A DNA stretch of 64,000 nucleotides from Pseudomonadales bacterium (GTDB lineage Bacteria; Pseudomonadota; Gammaproteobacteria; Pseudomonadales; Pseudohongiellaceae). The DNA lies in assembly GCA_024234325.1 (NCBI GenBank), contig JACKOJ010000002.1, forward strand, positions 1-64,000. The letters run 5' to 3'. This document shows, piece by piece, positions 51,883 to 60,009 of this stretch (within the stretch, counting starts at the first letter, position 1; each line of letters begins with the position of its first letter). The notes beneath the pieces are model-generated. The model was not told the origin of the DNA and made no database searches. It saw nothing but the letters and a program-made list of their open reading frames with translations. The position numbers were made by a program, and so were the translations under genes.

Positions 51883-53472
51883 TCAGTTCAGTTCGATTTC
51901 GCTCGGGGCAAGTTGAAGTCTTTGCCCCGGGTGAATGAGGTCTCCGACCTTGATATCGTTCCACAGCGCAATATCCTCCGCCGTAACACCAAAGCGTCTG
52001 GCAATACCGGACAAAGAATCCCCCGACCTCACCACGTAAGACTGTGCTGCAGGCTCTGCGGCCTCGTTGCTGGCGCGAGCCAGGCCACTGCCTGCCTGCA
52101 GCAGTAACACCTGTCCCGGCTTCAGCACCGCGTCCGGATTGAGCTGGTTCCACTGTGCGATTTCAGCAACGCTGATCTGATAACGATTGGCGATGCGCCA
52201 CAGGCTGTCCCCGGAACGAACCTGATAACGAGCAGGCGCTTCCGGCGCGACTGTTTCGCGGCTGCTGGCGGAGTACACCGGCGCGTTGGGAGCGGCCAGT
52301 GGATTGGCGGAATTGTAGGCGCGGGGGATCAGCAGGGATTCGCCCGCAATAATCCGGCTGCCACTGATGGCGTTGACCTGCTGCAGCACACCGACCTGTG
52401 TACGGAATTTCCGCGCGATGCCACTCAGCGTATCGCCACTCTGCACAACATAACGATCCCAGGTGACATTGGGACGCTCCCCCTGTTCCTGCAGATTGTT
52501 CTTGAAGGTCTCTACCACCTCGACCGGCATCAGCAGGGAGTAGGGGCCATCCGGATGCGTTGCCCACTGCCGGAAACCTGGATTGAGCTGGTACAGGGTC
52601 TGCGGCTCCACGCCTGCAATACTTGCAGCCAGGGCGAGATCAAGCTGGAAACCGACATCCACAAGGGTAACCACGGGGGCGTTGGGCACTTCGGCCAGCT
52701 CCATGCCGTAATGATCCGGGGTTGCCACCAGTCGGCTCAAGGCAATGAGTTTGGGGGCAAAATCTTCGGTAATGGAGGGCAGGTTGAGCGACCAGTAGTC
52801 CACATCGCGGTTGCGTCGCTCGTTGCGATCGATGGCCTTGCGAACATTTCCGGGGCCGGTATTGTAGGCGGCCAGCGCCAGCAACCAGCTCTCGCCGAAC
52901 ATCTGGTGCAACTGGGTCAGATACCCGAGGGCGGCATCTGTTGACGCGATCGGATCACGGCTGCCGTCGTACCACCAGTCCCGCTTCAGCCCAAGGGTCG
53001 GAGCCGTGGAACTGCCAATCTGCCACAAGCCCACTGAATTGCCTGGAGACACGGCATTGGGATTGAAGGCGCTCTCCACAATCGGCAGCAGCGCCAGCTC
53101 TGTGGGCAGGCCACGGCGTTCCACTTCTTCCACGATCTCGTATATGAAGGGGCTGGCGCGCTCTGTGACAATTCTGAGGTAGCTGGGGTTGTCCCGGTAA
53201 AACGCCAGTTGCTCATCGATGCGGGCATTGTCGTAGTCGTTGGCGAATTGCAGGCCGGCCCCGATTCGACTCCAGATATCGGGGTATTCCGCTGCAGCAC
53301 CAGCACTGTCAGCCCCGGGAATCGACACGCGTGCGGCCACGCTGCGGTCGCCCACCTGACGGGTTGCCCGTGCATCGACCCCATCGTCAACCGTCTGGTT
53401 CGTCCCATCCATCATGCTGCTACAGGCGTTGAGCAATACCGTAGCGCCAACGAGCAGGCAGATTCGCTTCAT
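51883..53472 (-). CDS. mltD: Membrane-bound lytic transglycosylase D with three LysM repeats
   Basis: MltD cleaves peptidoglycan glycan strands at the outer membrane. The 529-residue product starts at the ATG at 53472, which gives a lipoprotein signal MKRICLLVGATVLLNAC. The transglycosylase domain has the catalytic Glu in LPIVESAFNPNAVSPGNSVGLWQI (about residue 135), followed by the typical DWWYDGSRDP and ALAAYNTGPGNV. Three LysM domains (YVVQSGDTLSGIARKF, YQVRSGDSLWRIANRY, YVVRSGDSLSGIARRF) occupy the last 180 residues, and they bind glycan. It lies 106 bp downstream of gloB on the same strand. Confidence 0.96.
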   Translation of the reverse strand: MKRICLLVGATVLLNACSSMMDGTNQTVDDGVDARATRQVGDRSVAARVSIPGADSAGAAAEYPDIWSRIGAGLQFANDYDNARIDEQLAFYRDNPSYLRIVTERASPFIYEIVEEVERRGLPTELALLPIVESAFNPNAVSPGNSVGLWQIGSSTAPTLGLKRDWWYDGSRDPIASTDAALGYLTQLHQMFGESWLLALAAYNTGPGNVRKAIDRNERRNRDVDYWSLNLPSITEDFAPKLIALSRLVATPDHYGMELAEVPNAPVVTLVDVGFQLDLALAASIAGVEPQTLYQLNPGFRQWATHPDGPYSLLMPVEVVETFKNNLQEQGERPNVTWDRYVVQSGDTLSGIARKFRTQVGVLQQVNAISGSRIIAGESLLIPRAYNSANPLAAPNAPVYSASSRETVAPEAPARYQVRSGDSLWRIANRYQISVAEIAQWNQLNPDAVLKPGQVLLLQAGSGLARASNEAAEPAAQSYVVRSGDSLSGIARRFGVTAEDIALWNDIKVGDLIHPGQRLQLAPSEIELN

Positions 53473-53578
53473 TGGCAGACGCGGGTGACGGTTGACGGGA
53501 CGCAGGGAGGGGAACAGCGGCGGCACAGAACTGGATGGCATGGATGATGTCTACAGTAATTGAAAAAGGAGTCTGGCG

Positions 53579-54370
53579 TTAAAAATGGTCTTTCCAGGCT
53601 CTCAGGCCTGCAAACGTCGTCACGCGATCGGCGATGGACTGCCCAGTGTGCTGCGCGACAGACTGTGCCACAACTCCTATGTGACAACGCAGAAACGGAT
53701 TGGTTCTGCGCTCCAGTTCAACGTTGCTCGGCAGGCTTGGTTTACCGGAGTTCCGCAGGGTCTGAACCTCGCGGATTCTGACCGACAGATCGGGATTTCC
53801 CGGCTCCACCGTAGCTGCAAAACGCAAATTGGCCTGGGTGTACTCGTGAGCGCAGTATACCAGTGTCTGTCCGGGAAGCTGCTGTAATTTATCGAGAGAA
53901 CTCAACATCATGTCGGGGTTGCCCTCAAACATCCTGCCACACCCGCCTGAAAACAGGGTATCCCCGCAGAACAGGGCGCCGTTCGGACAGGCGTCGCCGG
54001 CGGGCAGATAGTAGGCGATGTGGTCCAGAGTGTGACCAGGAACCGTGAGTACCTGGAAACGGAGCCCCAATACCTCCACGGTATCGCCGTCAAGCTGGGC
54101 TTCCTGCACGGTGGGAATGCGGGCGGAGCGGGGGCCGATAACCCGTACCCCGGGAAAGCGCTCTTTCAGCGCTGCGATGCCGCCGGTATGGTCGGCGTGG
54201 TGATGGGTAACAAGAATGGCATGCAGCGTCAGGGATTCTTCTGTCAGCGCACGCAGCACAGGGGCCGCGTCGCCCGGGTCCACGACAACGGCAGCCGATG
54301 CCGCGCCTGCGCTCAGCAGCCAGATGTAGTTGTCGTCGAAGGCAGGCAAGGGGCGGATGCACACAGTCAT
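53579..54370 (-). CDS. gloB: Hydroxyacylglutathione hydrolase (glyoxalase II)
   Basis: GloB hydrolyses S-lactoylglutathione, completing methylglyoxal detoxification. The 263-residue metallo-beta-lactamase-fold protein has the metal motif THHHADHTGGI (about residues 56-62), PGHTLDHIAYY, FCGDTLFSGGCGRMFEG and the final His in YCAHEYTQANL. The C-terminal helix supplies the substrate contact (NPFLRCH). It starts at MTVCIRPLPAFDDNYIWLL and is divergent from the YafS-like methyltransferase gene, as in many gammaproteobacteria. Confidence 0.96.
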   Translation of the reverse strand: MTVCIRPLPAFDDNYIWLLSAGAASAAVVVDPGDAAPVLRALTEESLTLHAILVTHHHADHTGGIAALKERFPGVRVIGPRSARIPTVQEAQLDGDTVEVLGLRFQVLTVPGHTLDHIAYYLPAGDACPNGALFCGDTLFSGGCGRMFEGNPDMMLSSLDKLQQLPGQTLVYCAHEYTQANLRFAATVEPGNPDLSVRIREVQTLRNSGKPSLPSNVELERRTNPFLRCHIGVVAQSVAQHTGQSIADRVTTFAGLRAWKDHF

Positions 54371-54481
54371 TGCATTTGCTTTTCAGGGCCAAAGAAAGCA
54401 ATCATAGTGCAGGCGCCTGGCGGGGGAAACCTCTTTCACAGGCGGATATCATGAACCTTCAGGCAAGCTTCCGGGCAGGCA

Positions 54482-55297
54482 ATGAAAGGACTGAACAATA
54501 TACAGGCCTACTGGCGCAGACGCGGCGAGCTGCCTGCGCCGGAAACCCTGTTCCAGGACATGGGGCACTGGTGGGAAACGCCACTGGGCAGTGCGCTGCT
54601 GGACAGAGAAACGGCTTTACTGGAGCCCATACTGGCACGTCTGTTCGGCTATCATTTCCTGCAACTGGGTGTCAGTCAGCGCTCCATGCTGGAAGCAAGC
54701 CCGATCGGTCACAAGATGCTGTTTGCACCCAGCGTCGAGTCCGGTACAGTCCTGCCGGTCGCCAGCAATGAGGCATTGCCCCTGCAAAGCGAAAGCGTGG
54801 ATGCCGTACTGATTCATCATGCGCTTGATTTCACTCCCGACAGCCATCGCCTGCTGCGGGAGTCTGCACGGGTGCTGATGCCCGGCGGCAAGCTGCTGAT
54901 TATCGGTTTCAATCCGCTGAGTGTCTGGGGGCTTCGCCATCTGCTGCGTTGGCGCAACACGCTGCCGTGGAATGCCCGCTATATCGCCAGTTCCCGGGTT
55001 CAGGATTGGCTGAAGCTGCTGGAATTCACGGTCGACAAGGTGGAGCACGCAGGCTATCTGCTGCCCATGCGGCATACCCGATTTGTGGAGGGGGCGACAA
55101 AACTGGAAGCGCTCGGCCAGCGTTTTAACGCGCCATTGGGGGCCATTTACCTGATCGTCGCCTGCAAGCAGGTCATGCCGGTCACCCCGATTCTGCCACG
55201 CTGGCGCCCCAGTCTGCCCCGTCCCGTGCTGGTTCGACCTGTAGGGGAATCCGTCCGGGCACGACCGCAGGCAGCACGAGTGAAAGTCAAGTCATAG
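54482..55297 (+). CDS. YafS-like class I methyltransferase-fold protein
   Basis: The 271-residue product lies between divergent gloB and rnhA, the place of yafS in E. coli. It has methyltransferase-11-type segments: ALPLQSESVDAVLIHHALDFTPDSHRLLRESARVLMPGGKLLIIGFNPLSVWG. The SAM-binding Gly-rich motif I is atypical: HFLQLGVSQRSM where EXGXGXG is usual. The C-terminal tail (about 25 residues) is basic and Pro/Arg-rich. The substrate is unknown, and because of the motif change activity is not certain. Confidence 0.85.
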   Translation: MKGLNNIQAYWRRRGELPAPETLFQDMGHWWETPLGSALLDRETALLEPILARLFGYHFLQLGVSQRSMLEASPIGHKMLFAPSVESGTVLPVASNEALPLQSESVDAVLIHHALDFTPDSHRLLRESARVLMPGGKLLIIGFNPLSVWGLRHLLRWRNTLPWNARYIASSRVQDWLKLLEFTVDKVEHAGYLLPMRHTRFVEGATKLEALGQRFNAPLGAIYLIVACKQVMPVTPILPRWRPSLPRPVLVRPVGESVRARPQAARVKVKS

Positions 55298-55330
55298 CGC
55301 CTGCCGGGCGATGTTTAGGAAGCAGTCAGT

Positions 55331-55774
55331 TTGAGCAAATCCGTGGAGATGTATACCGACGGCGCCTGCCGGGGCAATCCTGGTAAAGGTGGCTGGGGGG
55401 CGCTGCTGCGCTATAACGGACACGAAAAGACCCTGTACGGCGGTGAGCCGATGACCACCAATAACCGTATGGAACTCATGGCGGTGATTCAGGGTTTGCA
55501 GGCACTGAAACGCCCGGGGCTCGATATAAAGGTCTTCAGCGATTCCAAGTATGTCCTCAATGGCATCAGCGAATGGTTGCCAAACTGGAAGAAGCGGGGC
55601 TGGAAGACGGCTGCCAAGAAGCCCGTACTCAACGCTGATCTCTGGCAGGTTCTGGACGAACTCGCCGCACAACACCAGATTCAATGGGAATGGGTAAAGG
55701 GTCACAGCGGCCACCCCGAGAACGAATTGGCTGACAGCCTCGCCAATCGCGGAATCGACGAGCTGACCCCCTAG
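55331..55774 (+). CDS. rnhA: Ribonuclease HI
   Basis: RNase HI cuts the RNA strand of RNA-DNA hybrids. The 147-residue product has the catalytic acids in MYTDGACRGNPGKGGWG (Asp10), NNRMELMAVIQGL (Glu), VFSDSKYVLNGI (Asp) and ENELADSLANRG (Asp). The start is TTG at 55331: AGGAAG lies 8 bases upstream, and the resulting N-terminus lines up with E. coli RnhA, whereas the first ATG (55349) would remove the first strand. It overlaps nothing and precedes dnaQ by 21 bp. Confidence 0.97.
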   Translation: MSKSVEMYTDGACRGNPGKGGWGALLRYNGHEKTLYGGEPMTTNNRMELMAVIQGLQALKRPGLDIKVFSDSKYVLNGISEWLPNWKKRGWKTAAKKPVLNADLWQVLDELAAQHQIQWEWVKGHSGHPENELADSLANRGIDELTP

Positions 55775-55795
55775 ATATCAAGGAAAATCAAACAG

Positions 55796-56515
55796 ATGCG
55801 ACAGATAGTTCTGGATACGGAAACGACCGGACTGGATCCCCTTCAGGGCCATAAAATCATTGAGATCGGCTGTGTCGAAATCGACAACCGGCGCCTGACC
55901 GGACGACATTACCACGTGTACCTGAACCCCGACCGCGAGATTGACGACGGTGCCGTGCAGGTTCACGGCATTACCTCGGAGTTCCTCGCCGACAAGCCCC
56001 GCTTCAATCAGATTGTTGATGACTTTCTGGCATTCATCCGCGGTGCGGAGCTGGTCATTCACAACGCCGCGTTTGACGTCGGCTTTCTGAACCATGAGCT
56101 GGAGCAGGCCGAGGGCAGTCACCCGCGGATAGAAGAGCTGTGCGGCGTGGTAGACACCCTGCTGATGGCGCGAAAGAAGCACCCAGGGCAGCGCAACAGC
56201 CTGGATGCCCTGTGCAAACGCTACGAAGTGGACAATTCCCAGCGTGAACTCCACGGCGCCTTGCTGGATGCCGAGATTCTTGCCGATGTCTATCTGTTGA
56301 TGACAGGCGGGCAGACCACCCTGCAACTGACCAGTGACGAAAGCGGCGAAGGGCAGCAGGAGGGGGGCTACCAGCGTAGAGAGCGGCAGCAGCACGGCTC
56401 TCTGCCACTGGCGCTTGTCTCCGAGGAAGATCTGGAGGCGCACAGCCGCTTTCTTGAGCGCATCAACAAACTCAGCAATGACCGCTGTGTGTGGACTGCA
56501 CAGGCGCAGGAATGA
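55796..56515 (+). CDS. dnaQ: DNA polymerase III epsilon subunit (proofreading exonuclease)
   Basis: Epsilon removes misincorporated bases for the replicative polymerase. The 239-residue product has the three exonuclease motifs: ExoI VLDTETTGL (about residues 5-13), ExoII VIHNAAFDVGFLN, and ExoIII epsilon HGALLDAEILADVYLLMTGGQ. The C-terminal tail that binds the alpha subunit follows. It forms a unit with rnhA (21 bp upstream), and its stop overlaps the start of nudC by 4 bp. Confidence 0.97.
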   Translation: MRQIVLDTETTGLDPLQGHKIIEIGCVEIDNRRLTGRHYHVYLNPDREIDDGAVQVHGITSEFLADKPRFNQIVDDFLAFIRGAELVIHNAAFDVGFLNHELEQAEGSHPRIEELCGVVDTLLMARKKHPGQRNSLDALCKRYEVDNSQRELHGALLDAEILADVYLLMTGGQTTLQLTSDESGEGQQEGGYQRRERQQHGSLPLALVSEEDLEAHSRFLERINKLSNDRCVWTAQAQE

Positions 56516-57324
56516 ACAGCACGCCAACCTATTTCTATCACCTCGACGATGTACGTGGAGATGATAGCCTCATTCTGTTTCATCGCGGTGAAGTGTTACT
56601 TCTTGATGATGAGTTTCTTTTTTCTTCCAGTGTGTTGCAGCAACTTCATGATGTAAAACATCCACTTCTTCTGGTAGGCCAGATAGCCGGCCAGAGGATT
56701 CTGGCGCTGAATCTGGCACCGGAATGGGAGCAGGGCAGTTTGCCTGTGGCAAGAGCCACTCCGCGACAATTGCTGCTGCAGCGCCGCTTCGAGGACTTCA
56801 CTGCGATAGGGCGGGCCAACCAGTTGGTGAACTGGCATGAAACCCACCGTTTCTGCGGGGCCTGCGGCGCACCGACGCACCCTCACGAGAATGACAGGGC
56901 CCTGGTCTGCAGCGCCTGCGAACGTCCTTATTACCCCCGCATCAATCCCTGCGTCATCGTGCTGGTCAGGCGCGGAGACACCTGTCTGCTGGCCCGACAC
57001 AATCGCGGCAATGCCTCTTACAGCAGTTGTCTCGCCGGCTTCATGGAGGTGGGAGAAACCCCTGAGGAAACCGTGCGGCGTGAGGTATGGGAAGAGGTCG
57101 GCATTGAGGTCGACAATATTCGTTACGTGCGCAGCCAGTCATGGCCCTTTCCCTCGCAACTGATGCTAGGTTTCTTTGCAGACTACAAATCCGGTGAGAT
57201 TCAGGTGGATGGCCACGAAATCGCGGAGGCACACTGGTACAGCCGCGACAGTCTTCCGCACACGCCTTCCGCAGGGATCAGTGTTGCCGGTCAGCTCATT
57301 GAGTTATTCTTGCAGGGATTTTGA
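56512..57324 (+). CDS. nudC: NADH pyrophosphatase / NAD-decapping NUDIX hydrolase NudC
   Basis: NudC hydrolyses NADH to NMNH and AMP and removes NAD caps from RNA. The 270-residue product starts at ATG 56512, overlapping the dnaQ stop (ATGA). The four-cysteine zinc motif is CGACGA ... CSAC, the NUDIX box GFMEVGETPEETVRREVWEEVG (about residues 168-189) is complete, and the NudC signature reads SQSWPFPSQLMLGFFADY, with one change (Pro to Ser) from SQPWPFPxS. Two genes, dnaQ and nudC, are translationally coupled here, which is not the general arrangement. Confidence 0.95.
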   Translation: MNSTPTYFYHLDDVRGDDSLILFHRGEVLLLDDEFLFSSSVLQQLHDVKHPLLLVGQIAGQRILALNLAPEWEQGSLPVARATPRQLLLQRRFEDFTAIGRANQLVNWHETHRFCGACGAPTHPHENDRALVCSACERPYYPRINPCVIVLVRRGDTCLLARHNRGNASYSSCLAGFMEVGETPEETVRREVWEEVGIEVDNIRYVRSQSWPFPSQLMLGFFADYKSGEIQVDGHEIAEAHWYSRDSLPHTPSAGISVAGQLIELFLQGF

Positions 57325-57363
57325 CAGGGGGCACATGCCCACGAGAGATAAAGGAGCAGGTAC

Positions 57364-58440
57364 TTGGAGTACTTCATTGATTACGTTCTGTTTGTAGCAA
57401 AGGTGGCGACCCTGGTAGTGGCCTTCATGTTTGTGCTCGGCGCCCTGATCTCGGCAGGGAGTCGTGGCAAGAAGAGCGCCGGAGGAAAGGGGGCGCTGCA
57501 GATTGTGCATCTGAACGATGAGCTGGAAGACATGCGCGATGCCATCCGCAAATCCGTGCTCGACAAGGACGAATACAAACAGGAACACAAGGCAGAGAAA
57601 AAGCGTCTGAAGCAGGAAGCCAAGGAACGCAAGCGTGCACATAGTGCTGCCAAAGCCTCGGAAGAAGAGGAAGGAAACATTAAAAAGCGCGTTTATGTGC
57701 TTGATTTTGAGGGGGATATTGAGGCCAGCCAGGTGGAATCCCTGCGCGAGGAAATTACAGCAGTGCTCTCGCTTGCGTCTCCCAGCGACGAAGTGATGCT
57801 GCGGCTCGAAAGCCCCGGAGGCATGGTGCATGCCTACGGTCTGGCCTCTTCACAACTGCAGCGCATCCGCGATCAGGGCATCACCTTGACGATCTGCGTA
57901 GACAAAGTGGCTGCCAGCGGGGGCTATATGATGGCCTGTCTGGCCAATCGCCTCGTCGCAGCTCCCTTCGCGATTCTGGGTTCCATCGGCGTTCTGGTGC
58001 AACTGCCCAACTTTCATCGCCTGTTGCGCAAGCACGATGTCGATTACGAAACCATCACTGCGGGGGAGTTCAAGACCACGCTGACCACCTTCGGTGAAAT
58101 CACCCAAAAGGGCCGCGACAAGGTCAAGGAAGACGTCGAGGACATGCACACCCTGTTCAAGGACTGGGTCAAGGAACACCGGCCAGTTGTGGAGATCGAC
58201 AGCATTGCCACAGGTGAAACCTGGGTAGGGCTGCAGGCCCTTGAGCGGCAGATGATCGACGCAGTCATGACCAGCGATGAATGCATCGTCAAGGCCTGCG
58301 AGGACGCGGATGTCTACAGCGTGCGCTACGAGATTCGCCAGTCCATTGGCGACCGTCTGGGGTCTGCCATCCACAGCACACTCGACCGCACAGTCCTGGC
58401 CTGGTGGAAACGGGCGCGGGAGAGCGGGTTCTACTCGTGA
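57364..58440 (+). CDS. sohB: SohB-type inner-membrane S49 protease
   Basis: SohB is a signal-peptide-peptidase-like serine protease. The 358-residue product starts at TTG 57364, preceded by AAGGAG with 8-base spacing. A membrane segment (VAKVATLVVAFMFVLGALIS, about residues 12-31) leads into a charged helical stretch. The S49 domain has the catalytic Ser in VDKVAASGGYMMACLANRL (about residue 184) and the following FAILGSIGVLVQLPNF. The active-site Lys is expected in the later GEFKTTLTTFGE region. It precedes a YhdH-like gene by 10 bp, suggesting co-transcription. Confidence 0.93.
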   Translation: MEYFIDYVLFVAKVATLVVAFMFVLGALISAGSRGKKSAGGKGALQIVHLNDELEDMRDAIRKSVLDKDEYKQEHKAEKKRLKQEAKERKRAHSAAKASEEEEGNIKKRVYVLDFEGDIEASQVESLREEITAVLSLASPSDEVMLRLESPGGMVHAYGLASSQLQRIRDQGITLTICVDKVAASGGYMMACLANRLVAAPFAILGSIGVLVQLPNFHRLLRKHDVDYETITAGEFKTTLTTFGEITQKGRDKVKEDVEDMHTLFKDWVKEHRPVVEIDSIATGETWVGLQALERQMIDAVMTSDECIVKACEDADVYSVRYEIRQSIGDRLGSAIHSTLDRTVLAWWKRARESGFYS

Positions 58441-58450
58441 GGACACGACG

Positions 58451-59461
58451 ATGACAGAGTCCGGGGCAAGTTTCAGTGCCTGGCAGGTCAGGGAGCTGGA
58501 GGTCGATGGGAAACGCCGCTACCTCGGCTCCCTGATCGAGCGGAAGCTGGCAGAACTGCCTCCTGGCGACGTGCTCATCCGGGTTCTGTACTCCTCCCTG
58601 AACTATAAGGACGCCCTGTCGGCCGCCGGTAATCGGGGCGTGACACGCCATTACCCCCATACCCCCGGCATCGATGCGGTGGGAGAAGTGCTGCACAGCG
58701 AAGTCGCTACTGTTGTGCCCGGTTCCCGGGTCATTGTCACCGGTTACGATCTCGGCATGGATACCGACGGCGGTTTTGCCCAAAGGATTCGTGTGCCTGC
58801 ACACTGGCTGGTGCCCCTGCCCGAGGGAATGTCCCCGTTCGACAGCATGGCCTATGGCACGGCAGGCCTGACGGCGGCATTGTGTGTACAGAGGCTGCTG
58901 CATAACGGGTTGACACCTGAGGCGGGCGCTGTGCTCGTCACCGGCGCCAGCGGCGGGGTCGGCACGCTGGCCGTCGCGCTGCTTGCCCACCTGGGTTTCC
59001 GCGTACATGCCTCTACCGGGAAGCCGGAAAGCGCCGACTTGCTGCGGTCCCTGGGGGCGGACGAGGTGCTGCCGAGAGAGGAACTGGCACTTGCGGAAGA
59101 GCGCCCCCTGTTGAAAGAGCGCTGGGCAGGTGCTGTGGATGTGGTCGGGGGCAGGGTGCTGGCCCATGTGCTCAAGAGTGTCAGAGCAGGGGGCAGCGTT
59201 GCCTGCTGTGGGCTGGTAGGCTCAGCCGAACTGCCGGTGTCGGTATTTCCCTTTATCCTGCGCGGCGTGAATCTGCTGGGAGTGGATTCCGTCAACATTC
59301 CCCTGCAGGACAAAGCAGTGATCTGGCAGCGACTGGCAGGGGAGTGGAAACTGCCGGATTTGTCCGCCCTCAGCCATGAGATTGGCTTCGATGCATTGCC
59401 ATCAGCGCTGGACGCCCTGTTGGCCGGGCAGAGCACCGGCAGAACCGTCCTTCGAGTCTGA
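58451..59461 (+). CDS. YhdH/YhfP family quinone oxidoreductase (AcuI-like)
   Basis: The 336-residue product is a zinc-independent medium-chain dehydrogenase of the YhdH/AcuI family, some of which reduce acrylyl-CoA with NADPH. The ATG at 58451 follows the sohB stop by 10 bp. The N-terminal domain has the family segment LYSSLNYKDALSAAGNRGVTRHYPHTPGIDAVGEV. The nucleotide-binding motif is VTGASGGVGTLAVALLAHLGFRV (about residues 154-176). No structural zinc Cys set is seen. The in vivo substrate cannot be set from sequence. Confidence 0.9.
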   Translation: MTESGASFSAWQVRELEVDGKRRYLGSLIERKLAELPPGDVLIRVLYSSLNYKDALSAAGNRGVTRHYPHTPGIDAVGEVLHSEVATVVPGSRVIVTGYDLGMDTDGGFAQRIRVPAHWLVPLPEGMSPFDSMAYGTAGLTAALCVQRLLHNGLTPEAGAVLVTGASGGVGTLAVALLAHLGFRVHASTGKPESADLLRSLGADEVLPREELALAEERPLLKERWAGAVDVVGGRVLAHVLKSVRAGGSVACCGLVGSAELPVSVFPFILRGVNLLGVDSVNIPLQDKAVIWQRLAGEWKLPDLSALSHEIGFDALPSALDALLAGQSTGRTVLRV

Positions 59462-59472
59462 CGCCGGCGTGG

Positions 59473-59494
59473 CCTGGTAGCTGTTGCTACCAGG
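59473..59494. terminator. Hairpin between convergent genes
   Basis: CCTGGTAGC (59473-59481) and GCTACCAGG (59486-59494) pair perfectly around TGTT in the 44-bp gap between the YhdH-like and DUF934 genes. There is no T tract on either side, so termination is uncertain. Confidence 0.4.
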
Positions 59495-59505
59495 GCGGCG
59501 CCGTC

Positions 59506-60009
59506 TCAGGCCCGTCGCCGGAACAGAGGGTCGGGGCAATCCACGCTGGACTGATAGGCGTCGCGAAAGTCATCAAACGCGGTCAGCGCATGCTCCGGAT
59601 TCTGGTCCTCCCGCAAAGCGAAGGAGTCAAAACCACAGCGCGCCATGTAAAACAGTTGATCCCGCAGCACATCGCCCACGGCCCGCAGTTCGCCCTTATA
59701 CGCCAGATTCTGACGCAGCTCTCGCGCGGACGAATAGGCGCGTCCGTCCGAGAATACCGGGAAGCGCAGCGCAATCAGTTCAAACCCGTGCAGATCTTCC
59801 CCCAGTGCTTCCGGAAGCTCATGGCTGTCCAGCCAGACCGCCTTGCGTGCCTGACGCTGGCAAAGGGCGTCACGATGCTCAAGCCAGAACGGCAGCGGCA
59901 GAATCAAGGCCTGTTCACAATCCTGCAGAAGGGTCTGCGGGTCCGCGATCTCCTGCACCAGCACCCACTCATCGTTGGCGAGCGCGCGATTCTTAATGAG
60001 CTTTGCCAT
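59506..60009 (-). CDS. DUF934 protein linked to sulfite reduction
   Basis: The 167-residue product from the ATG at 60009 belongs to DUF934, a family usually found right behind Pseudomonas-type sulfite reductase genes and thought to assist it. It contains WVLVQEIADPQ, then LIALRFPVFSDGRAYSSARELRQNLAYKGELRAVGDVLRDQLFYMARCGFDSF, the family core. The gene overlaps the 3' end of cysI by 17 bp, so the two are co-translated. No cofactor motif is evident. Confidence 0.92.
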   Translation of the reverse strand: MAKLIKNRALANDEWVLVQEIADPQTLLQDCEQALILPLPFWLEHRDALCQRQARKAVWLDSHELPEALGEDLHGFELIALRFPVFSDGRAYSSARELRQNLAYKGELRAVGDVLRDQLFYMARCGFDSFALREDQNPEHALTAFDDFRDAYQSSVDCPDPLFRRRA

